From the NCBI GenBank assembly GCA_039602395.1, contig JBCNJP010000010.1, positions 93,153,729 to 93,217,728 on the forward strand: a stretch of 64,000 nucleotides of DNA, given 5' to 3'. Source of the stretch: Deinandra increscens subsp. villosa (taxonomy: Eukaryota; Streptophyta; Magnoliopsida; Asterales; Asteraceae). How positions within the stretch are numbered: the stretch's first letter is position 1; every line of letters starts with the position of its first letter. The notes below the pieces were generated by a model. It was not told the origin of the DNA. It was given only the letters and a program-made list of their open reading frames with translations, and did no database searches. Of the stretch, positions 12,360 to 23,601 are shown in pieces. The translations under genes were made by a program, and so were the position numbers.

Positions 12360-14079
12360 TCATAATCCATGAGGCTTAGTTTCGAGGTGTTGATCCATGC
12401 CACAGAGACTTTCGTCTCGGATGTTTTCGTCTTTCAAGGCTTCAGCTTGTGCTGCCAAAACTTGAGTGACGAGACCGGTTTGAATGGTCATGGCGAGAGA
12501 TCTGACACGAAGGGGTTTGACATGTTCCTTCCTGCTCAAAGCATCAGTAACGACGTTAGCCTTTCCAGGATGGTACAGGATTTTACAGTCATAGTCGCTG
12601 AGCAGTTCAATCCATCGGTGCTGTCTCATGTTCAACTCCTTCTTGTCTAAGATGTGTTGAAGACTCTTGTGGTTGGTATAAACTTTGCATTCAGTACCGT
12701 AGAGATAGTGCCTCCAAATCTTAAGGGCGAAGACGACGGCTCCAAGTTCCAAATCATGGGTAGTATAGTTCTTCTCGTGAACTTTTAGCTGTCGCGAAGT
12801 GTAAGCAATGACTTTGTCTCGTTGCTTTAACACACAACCTAAACCTTGGTGTGAGGCATCGCAGTAAACACAGAAATCTTCACATCCTTCTGGTAAGGAT
12901 AGTATGGGTGCGTTACACAACTTTTGCTTCAGGGTCTGAAAAGCTTGTACGGCTTTGTGATCCCAAACGAATTTCTTGTCTTTTTGCGTCAAGGCAGTCA
13001 ATGGCTGGGCTATTCTGGAGAAGTTTTCGATAAATCTTCGGTAATAACCGGCGAGTCCAAGAAATTGTCGTATCTCGGAAGGGTTGGTAGGCGGACTCCA
13101 ATCCTTTATAGCTTTAGTTTTTGTGGTATTCACGTGGATTCCAGCTGTGTTGATTACGTGGCCTAAGAAATGCACTTCTCGTAACCAGAATTCGCATTTT
13201 GAAAACTTGGCGTACAACTTCTCGTTCTTTAACAGTTCCAGAATAAGCTTCAGGTGCTTCTCGTGTTCGTCCTTGCTACGCGAATAGATCAAGATGTCAT
13301 CAATGAAAACGATTATGCATTTATCGAGGTACGACTTGCAGTCGATTCATCAAATCCATGAAGACGACAGGCGCATTGGTTAGTCCGAAGGGCATAACGA
13401 GAAATTCGTAGTGTCCATAGCGCGTACGAAAAGCAGTCTTCGCAATGTCTTCTTCACGAACTCTCAGTTGATGATATCCAGAACGAAGATCGATTTTTGA
13501 GTAATAACTGGAACCTTTCAATTGGTCGAACAGGTCGTCTATTCGAGGGAGTGGATATCGGTTCTTTACGGTAAGTTTGTTCAACTCGCGGTAGTCGATA
13601 CACTTCCGGTAAGATCCATCCTTCTTCTTGACGAAGAGAACAGGAGCACCCCAAGGAGAGAAACTGGGTCTGATAAAACCTTTGTCAAGTAGTTCTTGCA
13701 ACTGATTTGACAATTCTTTTATTTCAGACAGGGCTAAACGGTAAGGGGCTTTTGCAACGGGTGCAGCTCCGGGTACCAGATCAATATGTAATTCAACTTG
13801 CCTGGCGGGTGGCAAGCCTGAAAGATCATCAGGAAAGACTTCAGGGTAGTCTTGTGAGATGGTGACGTCCTTCAGTTTCTTTTCCTCGGATTGACTAGCT
13901 GTTATGTGAGCTAAGAGGGCAGGGTAGCCCTTGCGCATGAATTTCTGGGCTTTCATGCATGAGATGATGTCTAGCTTGGTTCCACTACGATCTCCTTGAA
14001 TTTTCAGAACTTCATTGTCGGGGAGGGTTATCTTGACTCTTTTCTCATGACAAATGATTTCGGCATGATTTTTAGTCAA
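12360..14079 (-). pseudogene. Chromovirus reverse transcriptase and RNase H, frameshifted before the active site
   Basis: 14079-13321 encodes the RT fingers and palm, with GFIRPSFSPWGAPVLFVKKKD, DYRELNKLT and MPFGLTNAP landmarks. 13292-12360 encodes the rest of RT (FLGLAGYYRRFI) and RNase H (YCDASHQGLG, VTDALSR). Between them, at about 13340-13350, two bases appear to be missing just before the catalytic FIDD, which is still legible in the other frame. The FIDD aspartates and RNase H acidic residues are preserved, so a single small deletion separates this from an open RT. Domain order and wording match plant chromoviruses. Confidence 0.9.
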
Positions 14080-14126
14080 TCAATCCATTCCAACGACAAC
14101 GTCGAAACTTCCCAATTGTATCGGCA

Positions 14127-14716
14127 TTAGATCGATTGAGAAGGGATGACCGATAAGTTCAATGAGCAGTTTGGAAAAGATTCCTCCGTTTCGATTTGTT
14201 TACCATCGGCTAGTTCAACTATATACTTAGTATCTAATCTAGTTGGCGTGACGTTAAGATAGTTTCTAAACTCACAAGACACAAAGCTTTTGTCGGCACC
14301 AGTGTCAAATAGAACGGAAGCAAAATGATTATTGAGTAAGAACGTACCCGTTACGGTGTGAGGATCCTGACGGGCTTTAGCAGCATTGAGCACGAAGGCT
14401 CTTCCTCTGGCAGGTTCTCGTTTGAGCTTTGGGCATACATTTCTGAAGTGGCAGTGCTGCCACACTCGAAGCAGGTTCCAACGGGGTGCGTCTTGTTCGA
14501 ACGATTTGGGCAATAACGGTGAATGTGACCTTTTGCCTTGCAGCCTTTGCAGTACACATTGCTGCAATCCAGGGTATGGTGCATGTTACATTTTCCACAC
14601 AGGGGCTGGTTTCCTATGTATTCAGGTTTTCTTGCATCAGGTGCAGGAGCTGTACTGCATAAGCCTTCACGGCTTCAGGGGTTTTCTCGGGAAAATCAAA
14701 GAATTTCTTCCTCTTT
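14127..14716 (-). pseudogene. Chromovirus gag C-terminus and protease, frameshifted
   Basis: Minus-strand frames 14716-14614, 14584-14351 and 14567-14127 together carry the last part of gag. They include a Cys/His-rich knuckle (CSNVYCKGCKAKGH), a second knuckle remnant (HFRNVCPKL) and the aspartic protease core FDTGADKSFVS. At least two frameshifts and one stop separate the pieces. The DTGA motif is the catalytic aspartate site that would cleave the polyprotein. The upstream part of gag is lost at the 14717 junction. Confidence 0.8.
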
Positions 14717-15508
14717 CTGTCACACCCTGGACTTTCGGGAACGGGGGCGTGTGACGTCATGAAATCATAGTCGTGGATACTTAGAATAATTAATAGTAAA
14801 ACAATTGATAAACAAAACGTCATTTGGATTGCAGCGGAAATAGTGGTAAAATGACATTGTCTTACAATTAGTAATAAAGATGGAAATAGTTCTTAAAAGT
14901 TAAGATAGTTCCTAAAATGCTTGCAAATAGTTAGGTGAATAAATCGGGACTATGACTCCATCAGCAGCAGGTCCGTTTATGAGTGATGGCCCCGTTTGCA
15001 CGTGCGGATACATCTAGTTACCTGAGAAAATTATGAGTTTAAAAGGTCAACATAACGTTGGTGAGTTCACAGGTTTAATACTCTACAAATAGTTTGTAAA
15101 TGATTTAAGGTATAAAAGATATAGTAAGGTCACCGTGATGTAATGATTAACATGAACTTTGAATTTGAAACTAACAGATTCACCCACTCATAGCATCTTT
15201 CCTAAAGATACTGAAATGGAATAATAATAACTGGCGTGTACTACTCGACAAATGCACACGTCGGGATTGGAGCTACCAATCAAGTAGGGTTGTTAACCCA
15301 AATAGATCTATTCACTAGTTACCGTTTCGAAGAGAACTAATCAAATTCAATTAATAGTGGGATTTGTGACAATTCGTTATGTAACGAAATGTACTCATTT
15401 GTAGGGTAAGTAAAGAACATTTAATCATACGGCAGAGTACAGTTCGACCAATATATCAAGTATAAAATAGTTTAGTTCATGATTTCTCCCCCAAAGTATT
15501 TAAAACTA
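14717..15508 (-). repeat. Diverged gypsy LTR fragment abutting broken gag
   Basis: Starts TGTCACACCC on the plus strand, like 1224, and shares ordered blocks with the 1224-2100 LTR (GGAGCTACCAATCA, GTTAACCCAA, TAGATCTATTCA, TTCTCCCCCAAAG), but is clearly diverged. Its inner end joins the chromovirus gag directly, with no PBS or gag start. It is either the 5' LTR of a related element joined by deletion or a recombinant. It is cut at about 15508 by a copia LTR. Confidence 0.6.
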
Positions 15509-16119
15509 TTGGGTTATATAACTATTTATCAAAACACGAGTACGCAGCGGAAAGAATCCTATGAAATAATCTAACTAACTGGTTTTAGAACGTGTACCTT
15601 TTTAGCTCGGCAAGACTTGATCTCTTGGAGGATTTGATACAAATCCCTCTACGATCGCACACACGACACACCAATGCTATGTGCTAGCAACCGATCACGA
15701 ACTCCTCTTGATGTAGGCTTGGTCGAACCACACAAGGAATCGAAAACCCCTTGGGTTTTTCCTTGTTGCCGAATTCGAGAAAGGTTAGAGAGAGAATTAG
15801 GGTTTTGCCTTTATCTGATAAAAGCAGCAACTAAACCAGAAACCCAGAGGGTCTATATATAGGTTTAAAAGACTTGATAAACAAGTCAAGGGATAGGCAT
15901 AAGAGCCCTAACCGAATTTCGGCCTAGAGGCCTTATCCACATCCTCCTCTCAATTATAATCCAATTATAACTCTCTCTAATTACAACTAACACCCCTGTT
16001 AACAATTAACTGTCAGTTTTTAACGAAACCTCGTTAAATGTTCGTGATAAATATTAATTAACCATTAATTAATATTAATACATTTGGTGTTGAGACGTGT
16101 GACCCCGTAGGCTTAAATA
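15509..16119 (-). repeat. Copia LTR fragment (third member of the Copia-1/2 family)
   Basis: From about 15509 (TTGGGTTATATAAC) to the gap the sequence parallels the Copia-1 and Copia-2 LTRs: GAGTACGCAGCGGAAAG, the ACGATCGCACACACGACA block, the TATATATAGG box and GAGACGTGTGACCCCGTAGG. It is intermediate between the two and truncated by the N run. Orientation matches the other copies, so an element interior may lie in the gap. Confidence 0.8.
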
Positions 16120-16619
16120 NNNNNNNNNNNNNNNNNNNNNNNNNNNNNNNNNNNNNNNNNNNNNNNNNNNNNNNNNNNNNNNNNNNNNNNNNNNNNNNNN
16201 NNNNNNNNNNNNNNNNNNNNNNNNNNNNNNNNNNNNNNNNNNNNNNNNNNNNNNNNNNNNNNNNNNNNNNNNNNNNNNNNNNNNNNNNNNNNNNNNNNNN
16301 NNNNNNNNNNNNNNNNNNNNNNNNNNNNNNNNNNNNNNNNNNNNNNNNNNNNNNNNNNNNNNNNNNNNNNNNNNNNNNNNNNNNNNNNNNNNNNNNNNNN
16401 NNNNNNNNNNNNNNNNNNNNNNNNNNNNNNNNNNNNNNNNNNNNNNNNNNNNNNNNNNNNNNNNNNNNNNNNNNNNNNNNNNNNNNNNNNNNNNNNNNNN
16501 NNNNNNNNNNNNNNNNNNNNNNNNNNNNNNNNNNNNNNNNNNNNNNNNNNNNNNNNNNNNNNNNNNNNNNNNNNNNNNNNNNNNNNNNNNNNNNNNNNNN
16601 NNNNNNNNNNNNNNNNNNN
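16120..16619. other. Assembly gap, exactly 500 N
   Basis: Five hundred consecutive N. The identical length of the second gap suggests a fixed placeholder, so the true distance is unknown. Different elements occur on either side. Confidence 0.99.
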
Positions 16620-17348
16620 GTTTATTCTCGGGTTTCCTGTTTCAAACCCTAACTCGAGAGTTTCACGGCATTTGAGTATTTTTTACAAGATTTGAAGTTG
16701 GTTTTGTGTTTAAATCTGTTTAAAGGTAGTGCAATGTGTTCTGTATGCATATTTGTGGTGTTTTAACAAGTTTCCGAGTTTTTGCAGGTCCGTTAATGGT
16801 GGTTTTCGGCGATTACGACTTTCTCGTTGGAGAAGACGACCCTTCGGTGATCACGATCGATGTTCACGATCGCTGATTACGATCGAGCGATTACGATCTG
16901 TGTTTACGACAACCGTTTGCGATTCATGTTTACGACCGAGGAAAACGACAAAGGGTGTTTGGGTGTTTACGATTGGGCCGAGTCGTGTAACTGTTGTTTA
17001 CGACTGGATCTAATAGATTGCGATTGGGCCAATGTTTAAGGGATCGTAAACCCGTTTAAAGGATCGTAAACCCATTTTATGGATCGTAAACTCGGTTTAT
17101 AAATCGCAAACACACATAAAATGAAATTTAAAGACTTAAACTCTTAATAATTTTGAGATCTCATTAAAATTGTAAGTTTTTGAGATAAAATTTGACGTTG
17201 TTTGTGAGCTAATGCTTAACTCAATTTTTTTTTTGTTCTTTAAGTATGTTCAAAATTAAAACTGTGTGTGCGTCAAAAGTAAAATGTGAACTTCAATTGA
17301 ACAAGTCAAGGGTTAATAATCATGATTGCTTTTTAATGAACAAATCTG
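16620..17348 (+). other. Non-coding element sequence rich in TTTACGATC words
   Basis: No credible gene. Between about 16800 and 17110 there are many variants of TTACGATC and GATCGTAAAC, resembling the leader blocks of Copia-1 and Copia-2. The stretch is probably the untranslated interval upstream of the ORF at 17349. Confidence 0.5.
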
Positions 17349-19916
17349 ATGCATATGTCTTGTCTTTCTCAGATGGCAAAAGAGATGCTTATTGGAGATA
17401 TAAAATATGAGCAGGATCACTGTATGCTTGCTTATCTGGAAGACCCGCCAGAAAAACATATGGAGCTATTCTACTCGCTGGTGGCAGGGATGAACACATG
17501 TAAAATCAATCACGCCTTGAGGACGAATGTACTCATCGACGAGATGCTGGTCAGAGAATTTTGGGGAACTGCCAGGGCAAATTCTAACAAAACAAGGATT
17601 ACTGCAACGGTCAATAACAGACAAATTGTTATTGAGGAAGAAGATATAAGGCAAGGGCTGAACATTACTGATGATGCTTCGCATCCTATCAAGTATCCGA
17701 AGGAGGTAGTTCTGGCAGGGGCGCAATCAATGGGGTATGAAGGAAAATTTCCGCCCATCTTCAAGAAGCTTCTGCCACACTACTGGAGGTGTCTGGCGCA
17801 CTATATGCAGAAATCTTTTCTTGGGAAAAGAACAAGCTTCGATCAATTAAATCAACTTCATGGAACTGCCTTCGTTGCTTTGGCCCTAGATTGGAACTTC
17901 AACTTTTCAAAGATGATGCTGATTGATTGGATAGGCAATGCAGAACTAAGTGCCAGAGAACAATTTTTAATGACACCAAGGTTTGTCAAAATGGTGGTGA
18001 TGAAGAAGTATCCAATGATTGAGGAGAGGATAGAGAAACTTGATGTGAAGGTGATGGATATTGGGGTTTTTGGCCTGCAAACCCAGGATCGACCAGGTAA
18101 AAAGTCTTTTGAAGGTAGACTGGAGTGGACTAAGAGAGGTGCGTTCCCAGAGGTTGCACGGGAACAAGTGTTGGATGACTCTGAACCAGAAGCTGACATC
18201 CCGGTTGTGAATGCCATGGTGGCTGAAGACCAAGACTTGACAGTAACTCCAGCTGTTAATGTTCCAGATGAAGATGTCATTCCCTCCGATGAAGAAAATA
18301 TAATGGATGACATTCTTGCTGGCCAGAACATCACTGAAGAGGATATTTATGGAGACTTGGAGCCTCTAACTCATAAAAGGTCGAGGGAAGATATGATTGG
18401 GTCATCTGGCAGTGACAATACACCTCCTGAGCTGAATTTAAACGTTGATGATGTTCTTGAAGAAGAACCTGTCCCTGCTCGTGAGCCATCTCCACGGAAG
18501 AGGTCAGATCCAAGAAGCATCAGATTCAAGCTATCAAAGACCAGCTCAAGCATTTTACTAGTGCATTCAGTTGGGCCTAGTTCTGAGGGCCCCATTACTT
18601 AAGAAGAAACAGCTGCTGAAGTTGTGCAAGATCAGCCTACTCCTGTGCAATCTGAAACTCCAGTTCTGACCGAGCGTAGCCTAGTTCGGGAAGGAACTCA
18701 ATTTCTGGAGGTTGATCATACCTTTATTGCACCAAGCCCAGTGAGAATAAGTGCAGCTCCTGCGGTAGCTCAGCCAACAGCTGCTCCTAGCTTCAGGCCT
18801 TTTCAAGCAGCGGAGCTTCCAGTGAATTTGAGGATAAGTGCTGATCCTCAAATCAATTTCATGATCTCACAAAACAGAATTAGAGAAAATGAGATCAAGG
18901 CTCTTCAAGCTGAGAACAAATATATGAGAGAGAAGGAGGTGGCGGACAAAGACAGAATGAAATATCTATACAGCATGCTGGTGGACCTGAGGAAGAAGTA
19001 TTATGATTTAAAGGATGTTGTGGGTTCCAACTCCTCAGGTGCCCCAGGTCAAGGTTCGTCACAGAGTCTGCAAGGTGCTGAAGCGTTGAATGAAGACGAA
19101 GGTGATGAAAACTTTGAGATGGCTGACTATGCTAGAGGAGGAAGAGTCATCTCCACAGCCCCTGCGGGACACGACAACTGGTTCCGTGAATTCTATCAAG
19201 GACCAGCCCCCACAAAATACGCCCTCGATGTTGGTGAAAGCTCCATTGACAAAAGGGGGAGTCGTGAAGCCATTTTGTGCTGGCACTATGATACGGAGAA
19301 GAAATTATTTGCTGTGATCCGTGACGGCTTCAGTCCAGTTGAGTATTACAGAACTCGTGGACAATTTCATTCATGGACTGAGCCTGAGATCAGAAGTTTG
19401 CTCCGAGCTCCATTCATAAACAGATGGAACATCGCCGACGGAGATCTGATTCGAAACAACCTGCTGAGCCACTTAGAAAACAACTTTGCAGACTTTGATC
19501 TGAAGCAGGTAAGATGGGTCGAGACAGGATCTGACCCAGTTACTGGAGAACCTATTGGTGAAGCTAGAAGACCACCCACCAAGCGCACAAGGGTGATTAA
19601 CATGTTGGATGAAATCGAAGATGGTACACTGGTCAAAAAATTTGACTGCTGGTGCTATGATCCAACAACTCACGAGGTGGTGGTTCTATGCAAAGGTATG
19701 AGGCAGTTTCGCTTCTACGATCCGGTTGATCTGCTGCGATTTGGAGAAAGAGATATAAAGCTACTCGCCTCACAGCCTATACTTGGAGATGAAAATGATA
19801 TGGAGAATGCTGTGAGGGTCGGAATCTTTCATGGGACTGCAGGTCGGATCGTGGAGAACAGATGGTGGTCAAACAACGTACAGAACACATTCAGATTTGA
19901 CCTCCTGTTGCCGTAG
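17349..19916 (+). pseudogene. Terminal (env-like position) ORF of an LTR retrotransposon, one in-frame stop
   Basis: Two ORFs, 17349-18602 and 18624-19916, share one frame and are split only by TAA at 18600-18602; together they span 856 codons. The N-terminal third contains FNFSKM and FLMTPRFVKM. I recall these from a large family of uncharacterised retroelement proteins in Asteraceae that sit downstream of copia pol. A coiled coil of charged heptads lies at about 18860-19020. The C-terminal part, about 250 residues, is rich in Trp, Arg and Asp and has no domain I can name. The frame ends 37 bp before a purine-rich tract and LTR, the position used for env-like or extra ORFs. Translation from the second ATG (MAKEML, 17373) is also plausible. 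No membrane segment is evident, so an envelope role is not supported. Confidence 0.6.
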
Positions 19917-19942
19917 AAGAAAAGTTCAAATGTTTCATGCCT

Positions 19943-20342
19943 AGGGGAAGATTGTTGGGCTAGGCTTATTTAAGGCATGAACATTTGTGATTGGGCTTAT
20001 TTTTTATTTGTTTTGGGCTTATTAGTGAATGTTAGTGAGTTTAGTTAAGGTTTACGATTTGGGCCATGTGGGCCTTCTAGTTTACGATTTGGGCTTAGGG
20101 TACTTTATAAACCCTTGTTTCTTTGTTTGTAAGCAAGCTTTTCGATACAAATCTGCGTTTACGATTTCTTGTTCACTAGAGTTTACAATCAGCTTCCTTT
20201 AGTAGTGATTCTCATTCAAGACTTCATCTGTTTACTAGATCTAGTCTATTCTTCTACTATTGTTCTTGAATCAATCGTATTTGAGGATTCCGCACTCATC
20301 TACGATCAAATATCGTGTGTTTGGGAGATTTTCGGACCTACA
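19943..20342 (+). repeat. Polypurine tract and 3' LTR of the element carrying the 17349 ORF
   Basis: AGGGGAAGAT at 19943-19952 is followed by TGTTGGGCTAGG at 19953. The LTR closes at 20342 with GGACCTACA, giving 390 bp with TG/CA ends. A TACTTTATAAACCC box at about 20100 is a likely promoter. The matching 5' LTR is not in the window and is presumably in or beyond gap 1. Confidence 0.7.
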
Positions 20343-20382
20343 GAGGGTTTCATTAGTTTAGTAGACTAGTTTGGTTATTGTA

Positions 20383-20795
20383 TGTAGGCTAGTTTATGGT
20401 TGGGCTTGAGTTTACTATTGGGTTTATGACTCAAGAGGCCCAATAGTAAACCCATTGGGGTGCCTATATAAACCCCAATGGTTCTCCTTGTAAGGGGTTG
20501 CGGGTTTACGATTCTAAAGGGAGCCAACAAGGTGTTTATGATCGTGATCGTGATCTAGAGAGAGGAGAGAGTTTACGATTTTCTGTTTTGTACCCGACAA
20601 GTTTTCTTGTGTGCAAAGATCAAGTTTTTAACGTTTTATCATCATATTCTTCGTGTTTTTTCTCTTCACTATCTTGAATCAATCATAAACGAGGATTCCG
20701 CACTCGTTTGTGATATTAATATCGTGTTTTGGTAGATTTTCTGGACCTACATACACCTTAGCACACACCAAGCTTTTTGGCGTCGTTGCCGAAGA
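20383..20795 (+). repeat. 5' LTR and tRNA-Asp-type primer-binding site of a gypsy element
   Basis: TGTAGG at 20383 and CCTACA ending at 20751 bound a 369-bp LTR whose last 80 bp resemble the 19953-20342 LTR. It has a CTATATAAACCCC promoter box near 20467. At 20778-20795 TGGCGTCGTTGCCGAAGA matches the Athila/Tat primer site for tRNA-Asp (TGGCGCCGTTGCCGGGGA) with a few changes. Decayed gypsy protease and pol follow. I could not find a matching 3' LTR downstream. Confidence 0.65.
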
Positions 20796-22113
20796 CACAA
20801 ACGAGGATTTAGAAAAAAAGTCCAAGTTAGCAGCCTAGCCAATAGTTAGGTTATATTTTTCTTATAATTTTTCTGTTTTCCTTCTACTCATCTCTCTTTC
20901 TTTGAGATATATTGCAAGGATGGATACTAATCCGGGGGAACTTTCGGTTATAATGATGGATGGCCTCAATCTGTTTGGTGCAGAATCTGCAGTGGTCCCC
21001 ATTACTCTCGGGACTGCTAAATATTAGCACGAACGCCTACATTCTTGCGAGTGGATGAACCACCAGATGAGTCCCCTAGTCATCATTATAGTTCTTTTTC
21101 ACAATCTTCACAAACTAATATTTTTTGTCAAAATATTAATCAACCTGAGCTTAACGGGAGTTATTGGCAAGAAAGTATTAGGACGCAAGATTTTGAAAAT
21201 GAATCATCTACTTCAGCCTCTACTTCTTGTTCCCATGATTTTTTCCTTGTCTGTATGAAATGCAATGAGCAAAACCCGTAAGGCACAAGCCTTGCTTAAA
21301 CACCACATACGAAAGAATCACCTTATGTACGCCCTAAATCAGATCTTGAAGAAACCACGAAATGAATGTTAGAACATATAAAGGTTCTCGAAGATTACTT
21401 TAGTCGTATAAAGGGAGAGGAAAAAGAAGAAGTCATAATCAAGGAAGTCCCCCCCAGATCCCATCATCCCAGCTATTATGTCCATTTTAGCAAGTCCTAA
21501 AGCAAAAGAGTTTGACAGAACCCTTTCCCTTCACATCCCGAACACCCAAGACGATGAACCAGTCAAGAAAACAAAAGAAATGCCTAGACCAGATAAGATG
21601 CCCGTCTCATCATCAGTTATTGGTAAGCGTAAACCTCTTCCAACTCAGGTACGCATTTCTTCACCTTCTTTTGAAAGTCTTTCTAGTGTAGCCACTAATG
21701 CTAGATTTTTCAAGGAATTGTTCACTTCACCTAAACTCGAAGAATTACAACAAGTAATATTTACAAAAGAACAATCAGCACTTTTGATAACTTTCTGATA
21801 AACAATATGTGCCATGCTTTATCAAAAAGAGGATACAATTTGTTATAGTTGATGATAGTTTGCTTGTAAATATGATGCCTACTATACTGCTTAATAAACT
21901 AGAGTTAGGATAAATGACCTCGTTCTGCCTGTCGTTCATACTCTCTGATCGTTCTACCCCTCTATCCAAAGGGGTTGTCAAAGATGTCCTAATCCGTGTT
22001 AACAATGTTAACATTCCCTCCGATTTCTTCATCCTTGATGGCACGCCTTTAGTCTTCGGAAGACCCCTATTAGAGACTTGGAGGTCCGTGATCAACCCGG
22101 ACAATGAAGAAAT
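20796..22113 (+). pseudogene. Athila/Tat-like gag remnant and protease
   Basis: The gag region is largely deleted; only short disconnected frames remain before 21470. 21478-21798 carries a stretch of the form ARFFKELFTSPKLEELQQ, the segment that precedes protease in Athila-like polyproteins. 21914-22113 carries DFFILDGTPLVFGRPLLETW, the C-terminal half of the retropepsin fold. Stops and a frameshift lie between them. The frame is interrupted at 22114 by Copia-2 and resumes at 29730 on the other side of the insertion. Confidence 0.75.
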
Positions 22114-22769
22114 TGTAGGGTTATATAACAAGTTATCTCACGAGTACGCAGCGGAAAGAAACCTATGAATTAATCTAACTAACCAGATAGAACATGTTTA
22201 CCTTATGAGCTCGGATTGACTTGATCTCTTGGAGGATTTAAAGCAAATCCCTCTACGATCGCACACACGACACACCAATGCTATGTGCTAGCACTTTGAT
22301 CACGAACACCTCCACTCAAGTTGGCCTTGGTCGAACCACACAAGAACCGAAACCCCCCTTGGGTTTTCTTGTTGCCGAATTTGAGAGAGAAGAGAGAGAG
22401 AATTAGGGTTTGCCTTTTATCAGATAAAAGCAGCAGCTAAACCTTAAACCCAGAGGGTCTATATATAGGTTTAAAAGACTTGATAAACAAGTTAAGGATT
22501 GGTATAGGAGCCCTAGATCGAAATCGACTAGAGGCCCTATCCAAAGCCTTTTCTCAATTGTAATCCAATTACAACTCTCTCTAATTACAACTAACACCCT
22601 TTGTTAACAATTAATTGTCAGTTTTTTAACGAAACCTCGTTAAATAATTCGTCATAAATATTAATTAACTATTAATTAATATTAATACATTTGGTGTCGA
22701 GACGTGTGACCCCATAGGCTTAAATAATTTCCGGACATACGCTTACTATTACATGATCATATCCCTACA
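22114..22769 (-). repeat. Copia-2 3' LTR
   Basis: Bounded by TGTAGGGTTA and ATCCCTACA on the plus strand. It differs from 29074-29729 at scattered single positions, several of them C/T or G/A changes at CG or CNG sites. Confidence 0.93.
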
Positions 22770-23601
22770 GCTCCCACTTGAGCTTGCAATAGTAAAGGTA
22801 ATAACATTGGTTAGCGTCTAGCAACACGCCAATGCTCCCAGAAATATTTAAGTACAGTTTCTCAAAGTGTATTTAAATGGTACAGTCATTTACTATTCTT
22901 TTGTTACCGATACCGTGTTAAATATGAATATGGATCAAGTCATTTCATACTTTAACGATTCTGTTTCTCATTCTCTCAACTAACTTAAGATTACCAAATT
23001 GCAAATCGAGACATTTCTAGATTTCATTTGGGCACGGCCATGCAAACATCTTAATTAGTCCAATGAGGGGCCTAGTGGTATCTTCTTCAGCACAAAGCTG
23101 AAGGAACAAATCCTCTTGACTACACGTGTCATGTCACATACTTTAATACACTTACTGAAAATAGCCCTTTTGTACTACCTTATTCAGGATAGTTAGAACT
23201 ATATCGAGCAGGTACAATCCATACATGCATGACCTGCTTGTATCTCAAGTCTAAGGATAAGTAATGCAACCATTTACGAATTTCACTTAATGACGCCGAT
23301 CCATAAAGTGACAATTCGTTAGTGGGTCAGTCCAGTATGTATCCAATGAATACCATGTGAGTTTGGTGGGACCATCCTAACCAATCACTCAGATTTTGTC
23401 TTAGTTTAACTATATTCCCATATAGTTAATCGACAATGGACAATTTAGAATACTTGACAAGTACTCAAGGATTAAACATGCAAATATAGGACACAATTTA
23501 CTATTAAATGAAATCAAACATATCAAGTACTTTATTTCATTATGCAAATAGAAATTGTTTACCATCCCTTATCCAAATACCGAACATCAGACATACATGA
23601 T

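Larger units (their letters stand above)
10994..14716 (-). mobile_element. Body of a minus-strand Ty3/gypsy chromovirus (Tekay/Del-like)
   Basis: In coding order this contains the end of gag, zinc knuckles, protease, reverse transcriptase, RNase H, integrase and a C-terminal chromodomain, followed at 10994-11005 by the PPT. The chromodomain and the order protease-RT-RNase H-integrase assign it to chromoviruses. The 5' part of gag, the PBS and the proper 5' LTR are missing: at 14717 the sequence switches abruptly to an LTR end. Several frame breaks make it non-autonomous. Copia-1 inserted at its 3' LTR junction. Confidence 0.88.
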
